A stretch of DNA of 7,498 nucleotides from Candidatus Woesearchaeota archaeon (GCA_016866645.1 VGLX01000060.1:1-7498), one strand, 5' to 3'; counted from the first letter of the stretch, positions 1 through 4,157 are shown. Numbers and translations: made by a program. The notes: generated by a model from the letters alone, not told the origin.

Positions 1-314
1 TTATCAAAAACGTGGCTAAGATAAAAGTGAAGGTCAAAGGAGTGCCAAAGATACACGTGCAGAACATGGTTGCTTCTGGAAGCGTGGGTATGGACCTGAA
101 CCTCAACAAGCTGGCTATGGACCTGGAGAACACGGAGTACGAGCCGGAACAGTTCCCGGGATTAGTCTACAAGCTGCCGGGGACGAGAGCTACTTTCCTG
201 TTGTTCAGCAACGGAAAGATTGTGTGCACGGGCACGAAATCAGAGAAAGACCTGCACGCGGCAGTGGACAAGCTGATAGTGGTCCTGAAAAAGTTCAACA
301 AAGGCAAGAAATAA
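1..314 (+). CDS. tbp: TATA-binding protein, C-terminal repeat (5' truncated by window edge)
   Basis: Basal archaeal transcription factor that binds and bends the promoter TATA box and recruits TFB. The reading frame enters at base 3 with no stop, and the visible ~100 residues match the second of the two direct repeats of TBP: a VPKIHVQNMVASG strand, NTEYEPEQFPGLVYKL, then LLFSNGKIVCTGTKS and a final amphipathic helix with a lysine-rich end. Archaeal TBPs are about 180-190 residues, so roughly the first half lies outside the window. A GTG at 12 could be read as a start, but the frame is open upstream and the protein from it would lack repeat one, so it is almost certainly an internal valine. 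The stop is TAA, followed by a T-rich tract. A stand-alone half TBP is the alternative and is unlikely. Confidence 0.93.
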   Translation, partial: IKNVAKIKVKVKGVPKIHVQNMVASGSVGMDLNLNKLAMDLENTEYEPEQFPGLVYKLPGTRATFLLFSNGKIVCTGTKSEKDLHAAVDKLIVVLKKFNKGKK

Positions 315-316
315 GC

Positions 317-339
317 CTTTTCTTCTTATTTCTCTTTCA
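317..339 (+). terminator. T-rich probable terminator after tbp
   Basis: Directly after the tbp stop, 23 bases are almost entirely pyrimidine, with runs CTTTT, CTTCTT and TTTCTCTTTC. Oligo-T tracts in the non-template strand are the usual factor-independent termination signal in archaea, and no hairpin is needed. A new TATA box begins 8 bp further on, consistent with a transcript boundary here. Confidence 0.5.
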
Positions 340-346
340 GCAAGCC

Positions 347-354
347 TTATATAT
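347..354 (+). promoter_or_regulatory. TATA box for the ribbon-helix-helix gene
   Basis: TTATATAT centred about 35 bp upstream of the ATG at 386. With initiation about 25 bp downstream, the transcript would start near 376 and have a leader of about 10 nt without a Shine-Dalgarno site. It lies just after the tbp terminator tract. Inferred from position and composition only. Confidence 0.55.
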
Positions 355-358
355 CAAA

Positions 359-384
359 AGATACTTATTAGATATCAGAAGATA
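359..384 (+). repeat. Three AGATA direct repeats at helical spacing (candidate operator)
   Basis: AGATA occurs at 359-363, 370-374 and 380-384, offsets of 11 and 10 bp, so the three copies lie on the same face of the helix. They fill the gap between the TATA box and the start codon of the downstream ribbon-helix-helix-like gene. Proteins of that fold often bind short direct repeats and repress their own promoter, so an autoregulatory operator is a reasonable inference. The region is AT-rich, and chance is not excluded. Confidence 0.4.
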
Positions 385-385
385 T

Positions 386-571
386 ATGGCTGGAACAAGA
401 GTACTACTGACTTTGAATCCTCTGGTTTACGAGGCTTTGAAGAAGAAAGCAGGCGAAGAACTAATGACCTTGCAAGAATTAATATCAGACACTTTACGGA
501 AAAGCGTCCTAAACCAGAAGAAAACAAAGAAAACAGACAAGTTCTTAGACCAGTTCTCGAGGAAGAGGTGA
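386..571 (+). CDS. Small ribbon-helix-helix-like DNA-binding protein
   Basis: 61 residues. The order strand (RVLLTLNP, residues 5-12), helix (LVYEALKKKAGE, 13-24), short turn, helix (LQELISDTLRKSVL, 29-42) is that of the CopG/MetJ/Arc ribbon-helix-helix fold, in which a dimer inserts a two-stranded sheet into the major groove. The basic tail (residues 45-61, many Lys/Arg) has no clear counterpart. The ATG at 386 is chosen because it sits behind a TATA box and begins just before the recognisable strand. The same frame is open back to 224, but that part overlaps tbp and reads as a shadow of it. The stop codon lies inside the Shine-Dalgarno sequence of the next gene, so the two are probably cotranscribed. 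Role inferred: local repressor or antitoxin-like regulator. No toxin partner is recognised. Confidence 0.7.
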   Translation: MAGTRVLLTLNPLVYEALKKKAGEELMTLQELISDTLRKSVLNQKKTKKTDKFLDQFSRKR

Positions 572-572
572 T
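565..572 (+). promoter_or_regulatory. Strong Shine-Dalgarno site overlapping the upstream stop codon
   Basis: GAGGTGAT matches the archaeal 16S anti-Shine-Dalgarno complement for eight bases and lies 5 nt before the ATG at 578. The TGA within it (569-571) is the stop of the ribbon-helix-helix gene, which suggests coupled translation. Confidence 0.75.
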
Positions 573-577
573 TTTTT

Positions 578-868
578 ATGAATGAGATACTAGCCGCAGG
601 GCTTATAGGCGGATTGGGCGGACTGACAAGAGGCACTGTGGGGCTGATAAAGGCAGTCTCGCTGAAACGGAGAGTGCTCTGGAACTACTGGGTATTAACC
701 GCGATAACCGCTATAATAATAGGGATGTTCACAGGAGCGGTACTAAGCTCAAACCCTAAAGTCAGCCTGTTAGCAGGATACGCCGGGACAGACATCTTAG
801 ATGGGGTATACAAGTCCTTCAGGGCGAAAAAAGCCTATGGAAAATACGAAAAGCCTAAGAAAAAGTAG
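578..868 (+). CDS. Small two-helix membrane protein, function unknown
   Basis: 96 residues. A glycine-rich hydrophobic N-terminus (residues 4-26, with GLIGGLGGLTRG) is followed by a basic loop (KRR, 30-32), a strong transmembrane segment (about 38-57) and a third, less hydrophobic stretch with LAGYAGTDILDGVYKSF (65-81), then a lysine-rich tail ending in KPKKK. The basic loop and basic tail flanking the hydrophobic parts predict a small integral membrane protein. The AGYAGTD motif looks like a conserved element, but I cannot attach a function. A holin-like pore is a topological possibility only. It is translated from a strong Shine-Dalgarno site that overlaps the preceding gene's stop, so it probably shares the AGATA-marked promoter of the ribbon-helix-helix gene. 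The stop is TAG, so TAG is used as a normal terminator in this genome. Confidence 0.7.
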   Translation: MNEILAAGLIGGLGGLTRGTVGLIKAVSLKRRVLWNYWVLTAITAIIIGMFTGAVLSSNPKVSLLAGYAGTDILDGVYKSFRAKKAYGKYEKPKKK

Positions 869-882
869 TATTATACAATACT
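867..882. repeat. Perfect inverted repeat AGTATT-4-AATACT
   Basis: AGTATT (867-872) and AATACT (877-882) are exact reverse complements around a 4-base spacer. The repeat overlaps the TAG stop of the membrane-protein gene and ends 7 bp before the next TATA box. It could be an operator upstream of that promoter or a weak hairpin at the transcript end. The stem is AT-rich, so an RNA hairpin would be marginal. Confidence 0.4.
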
Positions 883-888
883 GAAATC

Positions 889-896
889 TTTAAAAA
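889..896 (+). promoter_or_regulatory. TATA box, leaderless promoter of the secreted beta-domain gene
   Basis: TTTAAAAA is centred about 27 bp before the ATG at 920, which places transcription initiation at or next to the start codon. No Shine-Dalgarno sequence precedes the ATG, which fits a leaderless mRNA. The same spacing recurs at the ATPase gene on the other strand. Confidence 0.65.
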
Positions 897-919
897 CACC
901 AAACACCATAAAACTAATC

Positions 920-1636
920 ATGGGGCTTCAGCCAACCAAAACCACAGCAGCTAAAACATTGTTCTTAATCATTCTTATAACTTTTTGCGCAGTAACAGCT
1001 CTTGCACATCAGCCAAGAATAGTCCAGGAAGCCTCGCAAGATAATCCCGTGATAGTTAACGATCCTGAGGTATCAAAAGCTTACTACGCTGAGCTGACCG
1101 GAACGCCGCACTACTACAAGATCCAAACAGACAAGACTATACGCTTCTACGTAAACATACTAACACCTGAGGCTGAAGGCGGAAGGCCGGATTTCCTAAT
1201 CAACTTATTCAAAGACGAAAAACAGATAGTCACGATACAAGGCAACACTTGGAAGCCTTACTATGAAGAATTCGCAAGAGACGATTACTGGCAAGGCCCG
1301 GAGTATGAGTCTCAATTAGAGCCCGGGACATACTACATCGTGGTGAGTGGAGAAAAGAACACTGGCAAATACGCTTTAGCAATAGGCAAGGTAGAATCGT
1401 TTCCGATAAAAGAAATAATTCGTACAATATACCTTCTACCCACACTCAAGACATGGTTCTTCGGAAAAAGTTTACTAACCGCATATTTTAACATCGTAGG
1501 AGTCTCATTACTATTAGTGTTTGTACTACTATTCATCATGGTTACGTTGACAATCTGGTACAGAAAGAAGACTAAAGCAGAATCAAAAGGTTTAAAAAAC
1601 GTGGGTTTATCAAAAAACCGGGGAGGTAAGGAATAA
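920..1636 (+). CDS. Secreted, C-terminally membrane-anchored beta-domain protein of the 'HQPRI' type
   Basis: 238 residues. A signal peptide (hydrophobic core about 13-27, ALA before a predicted cleavage at 29/30) leaves a mature N-terminus HQPRIV. Residues about 45-158 form an extracytoplasmic domain with SKAYYAELTGTPHYYKI, DDYWQGPEYESQLEPGTYYI and NTGKYALAIGK, a pattern I recall from conserved uncharacterised archaeal and bacterial proteins that resemble the pre-peptidase C-terminal (PPC) beta-sandwich. Next come a conserved-looking helix (KEIIRTIYLLPTLK) and one transmembrane segment (about 189-212), then a basic cytoplasmic tail. Most of the chain is therefore outside the cell, with a single C-terminal anchor. 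Function unknown. A His at the predicted mature N-terminus is notable because some copper proteins use it as a ligand, but no second ligand set is evident. Its TAA stop overlaps the next gene's ATG by one base. Confidence 0.82.
   Translation: MGLQPTKTTAAKTLFLIILITFCAVTALAHQPRIVQEASQDNPVIVNDPEVSKAYYAELTGTPHYYKIQTDKTIRFYVNILTPEAEGGRPDFLINLFKDEKQIVTIQGNTWKPYYEEFARDDYWQGPEYESQLEPGTYYIVVSGEKNTGKYALAIGKVESFPIKEIIRTIYLLPTLKTWFFGKSLLTAYFNIVGVSLLLVFVLLFIMVTLTIWYRKKTKAESKGLKNVGLSKNRGGKE
1620..1631 (+). promoter_or_regulatory. Shine-Dalgarno site for the charged small protein
   Basis: A GGGGAGGTAAGG stretch ends 4 nt before the ATG at 1636, inside the last codons of the upstream gene. With the TAATG stop/start overlap it indicates coupled translation of the pair. 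Confidence 0.7.
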
Positions 1637-1893
1637 TGGGCGGAGGAAGAAGAAACTACAACAAACTCGCGCAAGACAGGCGCAACTGGAAAAAATCCGA
1701 GTCCTACAAGCCGGACTACAAAGAAATAGACAAGGAAGACTTGAAAGGCCTGCTTTCATTATGGCAGGACTCTAAAGAAAAATCTGATAAGAACAAGCCA
1801 GAAAAAAAATCTTCTGAAGAACCTGAAGAAACAGAAGTCGAAGAAGCTAAAGAATCTGAAAAGTCTGAAAAAGAGGATAGTAAACAAGAGTAA
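1636..1893 (+). CDS. Small, highly charged, probably disordered protein
   Basis: 85 residues. The first half (1-50) is basic and aromatic (MGGGRRNYNK, RRNWKK), followed by DKEDLKGLLSLWQDSKEK, which could form one helix (about 32-50). Residues 51-85 are almost only K, E, S, D and P and should be disordered and acidic. There is no signal peptide, no membrane segment and no recognised domain. The TAATG overlap with the upstream membrane-anchored protein and the good Shine-Dalgarno site argue that it is a real gene in the same operon, perhaps acting at the cytoplasmic side of that protein, which is inference from context only. Composition bias makes homology detection difficult. Confidence 0.65.
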   Translation: MGGGRRNYNKLAQDRRNWKKSESYKPDYKEIDKEDLKGLLSLWQDSKEKSDKNKPEKKSSEEPEETEVEEAKESEKSEKEDSKQE

Positions 1894-1908
1894 TCCGCGT
1901 ATGACAGG

Positions 1909-1916
1909 TATAATAA
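1909..1916 (+). promoter_or_regulatory. Possible TATA box for the cysteine-rich gene
   Basis: TATAATAA is centred about 58 bp upstream of the ATG at 1970. Initiation near 1938 would give a leader of about 32 nt that includes the Shine-Dalgarno site. TAAATATT at 1931-1938 is an alternative, but it would start the transcript beyond the start of the Shine-Dalgarno site. Confidence 0.3.
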
Positions 1917-1925
1917 CATTTTTTT
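1917..1925 (+). terminator. T-tract terminator after the charged small protein
   Basis: ATTTTTTTA contains seven consecutive T residues 26 bp after the stop at 1893. It fits an archaeal oligo-T terminator for the 920-1893 operon. A short AT-rich element, TATAATAA (1909-1916), precedes it. Confidence 0.5.
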
Positions 1926-1951
1926 ACTCATAAATATTCATAACAATTGAA

Positions 1952-1960
1952 GAGGTGATG
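1952..1960 (+). promoter_or_regulatory. Shine-Dalgarno site GAGGTGATG
   Basis: GAGGTGATG lies 9 nt before the ATG at 1970. An in-frame TAA at 1964-1966 rules out an upstream start for this gene, so the site fixes the start at 1970. Confidence 0.7.
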
Positions 1961-1969
1961 TTTTAAAGA

Positions 1970-2350
1970 ATGAATAAAAACTGGATACTTCTAGCCGTAG
2001 CGTTAATATGCCTCTTTATCGCAGTAACATACCCTAGCTTCTTGATCCTTAAGCCTTACGGCAACACCGGAGGCTATGCTGAAAAAGACTGGGATAGAGT
2101 ATGCGACTGCAGAGGGATAAGCTATACTTACGTACCCGAAAATTGCTATGGGTGCTACGCAAGCCTTTATTGCCTAGGTTTCGTAACTGATTGCAAGTGC
2201 AACTCCCAAAACCTTATACAACCCAAGTATATAGGAAAGATAAATGCGTTACCGAAATCCGAGCAGAGCAACGCCACGCTTAAGAAACAGCTTTACGAAG
2301 AGGCTTACAATGAGATAAGCCCGGAAACCAACATATTCTACTACTGCTAG
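1970..2350 (+). CDS. Membrane-anchored cysteine-rich extracytoplasmic protein
   Basis: 126 residues. A short basic N-terminus (MNKNW) is followed by a hydrophobic segment (5-28) without a clear cleavage site or lipobox, so it probably stays as an N-terminal anchor. The rest is likely outside the cell and carries eight cysteines: 45, 47, 59, 62, 68, 75, 77 and the very last residue 126. The core pattern is CxC-x11-CxxC-x5-C-x6-CxC, with CYGCYASLYCLG in the middle. The even number suggests up to four disulfides, and CxxC/CxC pairs could instead bind metal. I recall small archaeal membrane proteins with similar C-x-C and CYG motifs but know no function. It appears monocistronic: a terminator tract lies before it and a palindrome after it. 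The stop is TAG. Confidence 0.75.
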   Translation: MNKNWILLAVALICLFIAVTYPSFLILKPYGNTGGYAEKDWDRVCDCRGISYTYVPENCYGCYASLYCLGFVTDCKCNSQNLIQPKYIGKINALPKSEQSNATLKKQLYEEAYNEISPETNIFYYC

Positions 2351-2379
2351 AAGATAAAAACTTAAAGGGCTACAATCTT

Positions 2380-2413
2380 AGCCTAGGTATTCCAAAAATT
2401 TTTGGCGTAGGCT
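2380..2413. repeat. Nested inverted repeat with perfect CCAAAAATTTTTGG core
   Basis: The core 2392-2405 is a perfect 14-bp palindrome. It is enclosed by AGCCTA (2380-2385) and TAGGCT (2408-2413), also exact complements, with unequal spacers of 6 and 2 bases. It lies 30 bp after the stop of the cysteine-rich gene and ends at the first base of a TATA-like box. A transcript end for the gene before it, or an operator for the promoter after it, are both possible. Confidence 0.5.
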
Positions 2414-2420
2414 TATAAAA
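2413..2420 (+). promoter_or_regulatory. TATA-like box in the non-coding gap
   Basis: TTATAAAA would direct plus-strand initiation near 2440, but no plus-strand gene follows. Only a small RNA or antisense transcript could use it. Read on the minus strand, the overlapping A-tract 2417-2422 is a T6 run and may be the terminator of the converging ATPase gene. Confidence 0.35.
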
Positions 2421-2439
2421 AAGTCGCTTATTCTTGAGC

Positions 2440-2546
2440 TTGAGGCCGGGCGTTGTTCGTTTTGCCGTGTGCCCAAAACATAGCGTTTTCAAAAGCCGAG
2501 ACGTAGGAGTCTCTTAAGGATTATGCGGCAAATGTTCTGTTAGTGG
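2440..2546. other. Structured non-coding stretch, possible RNA or 3' untranslated region
   Basis: No ORF of useful size is present on either strand. Several short complementary pairs occur: GTTTTG 2459-2464 with CAAAAC 2474-2479, AAAAC 2475-2479 with GTTTT 2485-2489 (these two exclude each other), GAGAC 2498-2502 with GTCTC 2509-2513, and GCC 2495-2497 with GGC 2527-2529. It could be a small RNA driven by the TATA-like box at 2413, or the 3' untranslated region of the minus-strand ATPase. I found no tRNA, C/D-box or H/ACA signature, and no plus-strand T-tract closes it. Confidence 0.3.
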
Positions 2547-3824
2547 TTAATGGTTAGCTTCTTTAAGTAGCCATTTCCATAATGGTATGAATTTTATTGT
2601 TTTGTTGTTAATTCTCTCTTCTGCTTCGTAATCTCCTGTGATTATGAGCAGGTTTTTGCATTGGAGCTCTTTCGATGCTTTTAGCAGGGCGGTTGTTTCT
2701 CTTTTTTTAGTGTTGTAGTCATCGAGGTTGTAGCATACTTGCATGAGCTGTTCTGCTTTTGTTCCTTGTTTCACAACGAAATCCAATTCTTCGTGCTGTA
2801 CATTCTTCCAGTAGTATACCTCTAATCGCGGATTGAAGGATTTTTGCCTTAGAAGCTCTATTGCTACAGCGTTTTCGTAGATATGCCCGTAATCGTTGCT
2901 TGATCCTGTCATGAGGTTATTTGCCATGCCTGTGTCGATAGCGTAAGCTTTTTTGTCGCTTTTTTCTATTTCTACGGGCTTGCATGAGAAGCGGCTTAGG
3001 AAAAATATGAGGTATGCCTCTTCCATGTAGGATAAGTAGTTCTTTACGGTGTGTTCGCTTCCTAGGCTGTACTGGTTCTTCAGCTTGTTGTAGCTCACGC
3101 CTCTGCCCGGGTTGCTTATCAGGTTGATTGCGATTTCCTTAAATGTTTTCTTGTAGGATATGTTATACCTGCTGATTATGTCCCGTTCTATCAGTGTGCT
3201 GTAAAGATTTCTTAGGTAAGCGCCCGGGTTTTCTTTTTCCATCACGATTTCGGGAAACCCGCCGTTAGCTAGATAATGGTTGAATTCTCGCTTTAAAGCG
3301 CTGATTCCTTTTGTTGTTTGCCTGTCTTCGCTAAAATCCACTGCTTTGAGGTGTTCTCTGAAGCTGAAAGGGAGCAGTTCTATCGTTAGGTGCCTTCCTG
3401 TGAGGTGCGTTGCTAGTTCTTTGCTTAGAAGTTTTGAATTACTGCCTGTCACGACTATGTTGAGCCCTGCGCGGTGCAGGCGGTTCACGAACAGTTCCCA
3501 TCTTTCAAGGTTTTGCACTTCATCAAGGAACATGAAGGTGAAATCTTTTCCGTAAATCTCGTAAATGGCAGACATGATCTTGTCTGTATCTGGATTGTAG
3601 AGCCTTTCATCATCAAAGTTGACATACGCGAATCTTTTGCCTTTCATTAGGGAATGGCCAAGCACGGATTTTCCGCATCTTCTCACGCCGATTATGGCTT
3701 TTATCAGTTTTGAGCCTAAAACCCCCTTCGGGTGGTCTTCAACCTCACGGGTTATTATCCTTTTCTTGCTGAGTCCGCTTTCAAGCTCATCCTTCTGGTC
3801 CCGTAATAACTGAAGCATATCCAT
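2547..3824 (-). CDS. AAA+ ATPase with C-terminal DUF4143-type domain
   Basis: 425 residues, the usual full length. Walker A is GVRRCGKS (46-53), Walker B FMFLDE (97-102) and a sensor strand VVTGSNS (124-130), followed by the TGR (142-144) and LPFSFREHL (151-159) elements typical of the AAA_14 group. A winged-helix stretch (about 225-275, with SEHTVKNYLSYMEEAYLI) leads into the C-terminal domain with YAIDTGM (293-299), YENAVAIELLR (316-326), EELDFVV (345-351) and the strand LMQVCYNL (360-367). The C-terminal part resembles a PD-(D/E)xK nuclease fold (E317, D348), but the expected catalytic Lys position reads Cys364, so cleavage activity is doubtful. These ATPases are abundant in archaea and often vary between strains; their role is unproven. 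A TATA box 27 bp before the ATG and no Shine-Dalgarno site support a leaderless start at 3824. It is monocistronic. Confidence 0.92.
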   Translation of the reverse strand: MDMLQLLRDQKDELESGLSKKRIITREVEDHPKGVLGSKLIKAIIGVRRCGKSVLGHSLMKGKRFAYVNFDDERLYNPDTDKIMSAIYEIYGKDFTFMFLDEVQNLERWELFVNRLHRAGLNIVVTGSNSKLLSKELATHLTGRHLTIELLPFSFREHLKAVDFSEDRQTTKGISALKREFNHYLANGGFPEIVMEKENPGAYLRNLYSTLIERDIISRYNISYKKTFKEIAINLISNPGRGVSYNKLKNQYSLGSEHTVKNYLSYMEEAYLIFFLSRFSCKPVEIEKSDKKAYAIDTGMANNLMTGSSNDYGHIYENAVAIELLRQKSFNPRLEVYYWKNVQHEELDFVVKQGTKAEQLMQVCYNLDDYNTKKRETTALLKASKELQCKNLLIITGDYEAEERINNKTIKFIPLWKWLLKEANH

Positions 3825-3847
3825 GCCGCTTATTGCACATTCAAAGC

Positions 3848-3854
3848 TTTTAAA
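3848..3854 (-). promoter_or_regulatory. TATA box, leaderless promoter of the ATPase
   Basis: Read on the minus strand, TTTAAAA is centred at 3851, 27 bp before the ATG whose first base is 3824. Initiation would fall at the start codon. No Shine-Dalgarno match lies in the 20 bases before the ATG. Confidence 0.65.
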
Positions 3855-3859
3855 TCTTT

Positions 3860-3909
3860 CGCATTCATAATGCGTAAAATACTATAATAATACGCAGTAA
3901 TATCGCGTA
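3860..3909. repeat. Cluster of inverted repeats built on GCGTA / TACGC
   Basis: CGCATT-3-AATGCG (3860-3874) is a perfect 15-bp palindromic site immediately upstream of the ATPase TATA box. TGCGTA (3871-3876) pairs with TACGCA (3891-3896), and that TACGC (3891-3895) also pairs with GCGTA (3905-3909). The three GCGTA-type elements sit about 20 and 14 bp apart in a region that is otherwise AT-rich. A binding site for a regulator acting on the divergent promoters is the simplest reading. Confidence 0.45.
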
Positions 3910-3932
3910 AATTTGGTGGAAGCACATCGTCG

Positions 3933-4040
3933 GTGACAGGAAAAGCAAATATCATAATTATCGGTTTACTTGCGTGGTTGTTAATAGTCCACTTCATGTT
4001 TTTCGGGATTGGATTATGTTTATTTTGGATTAAGATTTAA
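3933..4040 (+). CDS. Possible 35-residue membrane peptide
   Basis: A GTG-initiated frame of 35 codons encodes a peptide that is hydrophobic almost throughout: VTGKANIIIIG, then LLAWLLIVHFMFFGIG and LCLFWIKI, enough for one or two membrane passes with a basic N-terminus and a Lys near the end. GGTGGA (3915-3920) could serve as a weak Shine-Dalgarno site 12 nt before the GTG, and CTATAATAATA (3882-3892) as a TATA element. There is no ATG option. The frame is open back to 3891, so the exact start is uncertain. No homology is recognised. The composition is unlikely for random AT-rich DNA but does not prove translation. Confidence 0.35.
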   Translation: MTGKANIIIIGLLAWLLIVHFMFFGIGLCLFWIKI

Positions 4041-4044
4041 AAAA
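4036..4044 (+). promoter_or_regulatory. TATA-like box before the possible small RNA
   Basis: TTTAAAAAA overlaps the stop of the 35-codon frame. Plus-strand initiation would be expected near 4066. The only ORF downstream is 22 codons (4051-4119), beginning before that start point, so the box would more likely serve an untranslated RNA. AT-rich boxes like this also occur by chance. Confidence 0.3.
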
Positions 4045-4065
4045 GATGAAATGCCCATACTACAA

Positions 4066-4157
4066 GGTGTAGGACTTTTTTCTGATATTGAGACGTTCGT
4101 GCCCTGCGGGTGTCGTTAGCGTTACGTTGAGGCGTGTCGTAACCTCAAAAGTTTTTT
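4066..4157 (+). ncRNA. Candidate short structured RNA ending at a T6 tract
   Basis: About 90 nt between a TATA-like box and a hairpin plus TTTTTT. Internal pairing includes CCC 4102-4104 with GGG 4108-4110, extendable by G-U pairs, and two alternative 6-bp stems at the 3' end. GTTACG (4121-4126) can pair with CGTAAC (4138-4143), or TTGAGG (4127-4132) with CCTCAA (4143-4148). The two stems interleave with no linker, so they should exclude each other. No known RNA family is recognised. The 3' end overlaps the stop codon of the converging regulator gene. It may instead be only intergenic and termination sequence. Confidence 0.3.
4127..4157 (+). terminator. Hairpin followed by TTTTTT
   Basis: The stem TTGAGG/CCTCAA (4127-4132, 4143-4148) with a 10-base loop is followed after AAG by six T residues (4152-4157). 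This has the shape of an intrinsic terminator for plus-strand transcription and sits between converging transcription units. The stem is symmetrical, so it could form in minus-strand RNA too, but the T-tract favours the plus strand. Confidence 0.5.

Noticed and set aside
12..14. GTG start making a half-length, single-repeat TATA-binding protein.
   Set aside because: The frame is open to the window edge, and the sequence before the GTG fits the linker between the two TBP repeats.
224..385. N-terminal extension of the ribbon-helix-helix gene starting at ATG 224.
   Set aside because: It overlaps tbp in another frame, reads as low-order Arg/Glu-rich sequence, and the TATA box and fold begin after it, at 347 and 386.
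1333..1674. 113-codon minus-strand ORF.
   Set aside because: Antisense to the membrane-anchored beta-domain gene, with no fold, promoter or ribosome binding site visible.
2440..2546. tRNA, C/D-box or H/ACA RNA in the non-coding gap.
   Set aside because: No T-loop GTTCRA context with a matching acceptor stem, no RTGATGA/CTGA boxes and no ACA-closed hairpin could be found on either strand.
3280..3813. Two plus-strand ORFs (3280-3555 and 3619-3813).
   Set aside because: Both lie antisense to the Walker motifs of the ATPase and show no features of their own.
4051..4119. 22-codon ORF MPILQGVGLFSDIETFVPCGCR.
   Set aside because: It starts before the predicted transcription start, has no ribosome binding site and shows no compositional signal.
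4121..4148. H-type pseudoknot formed by the two interleaved stems.
   Set aside because: Both connecting loops would have zero length, which is sterically implausible for 5-6 bp stems. Alternative hairpins are more likely.
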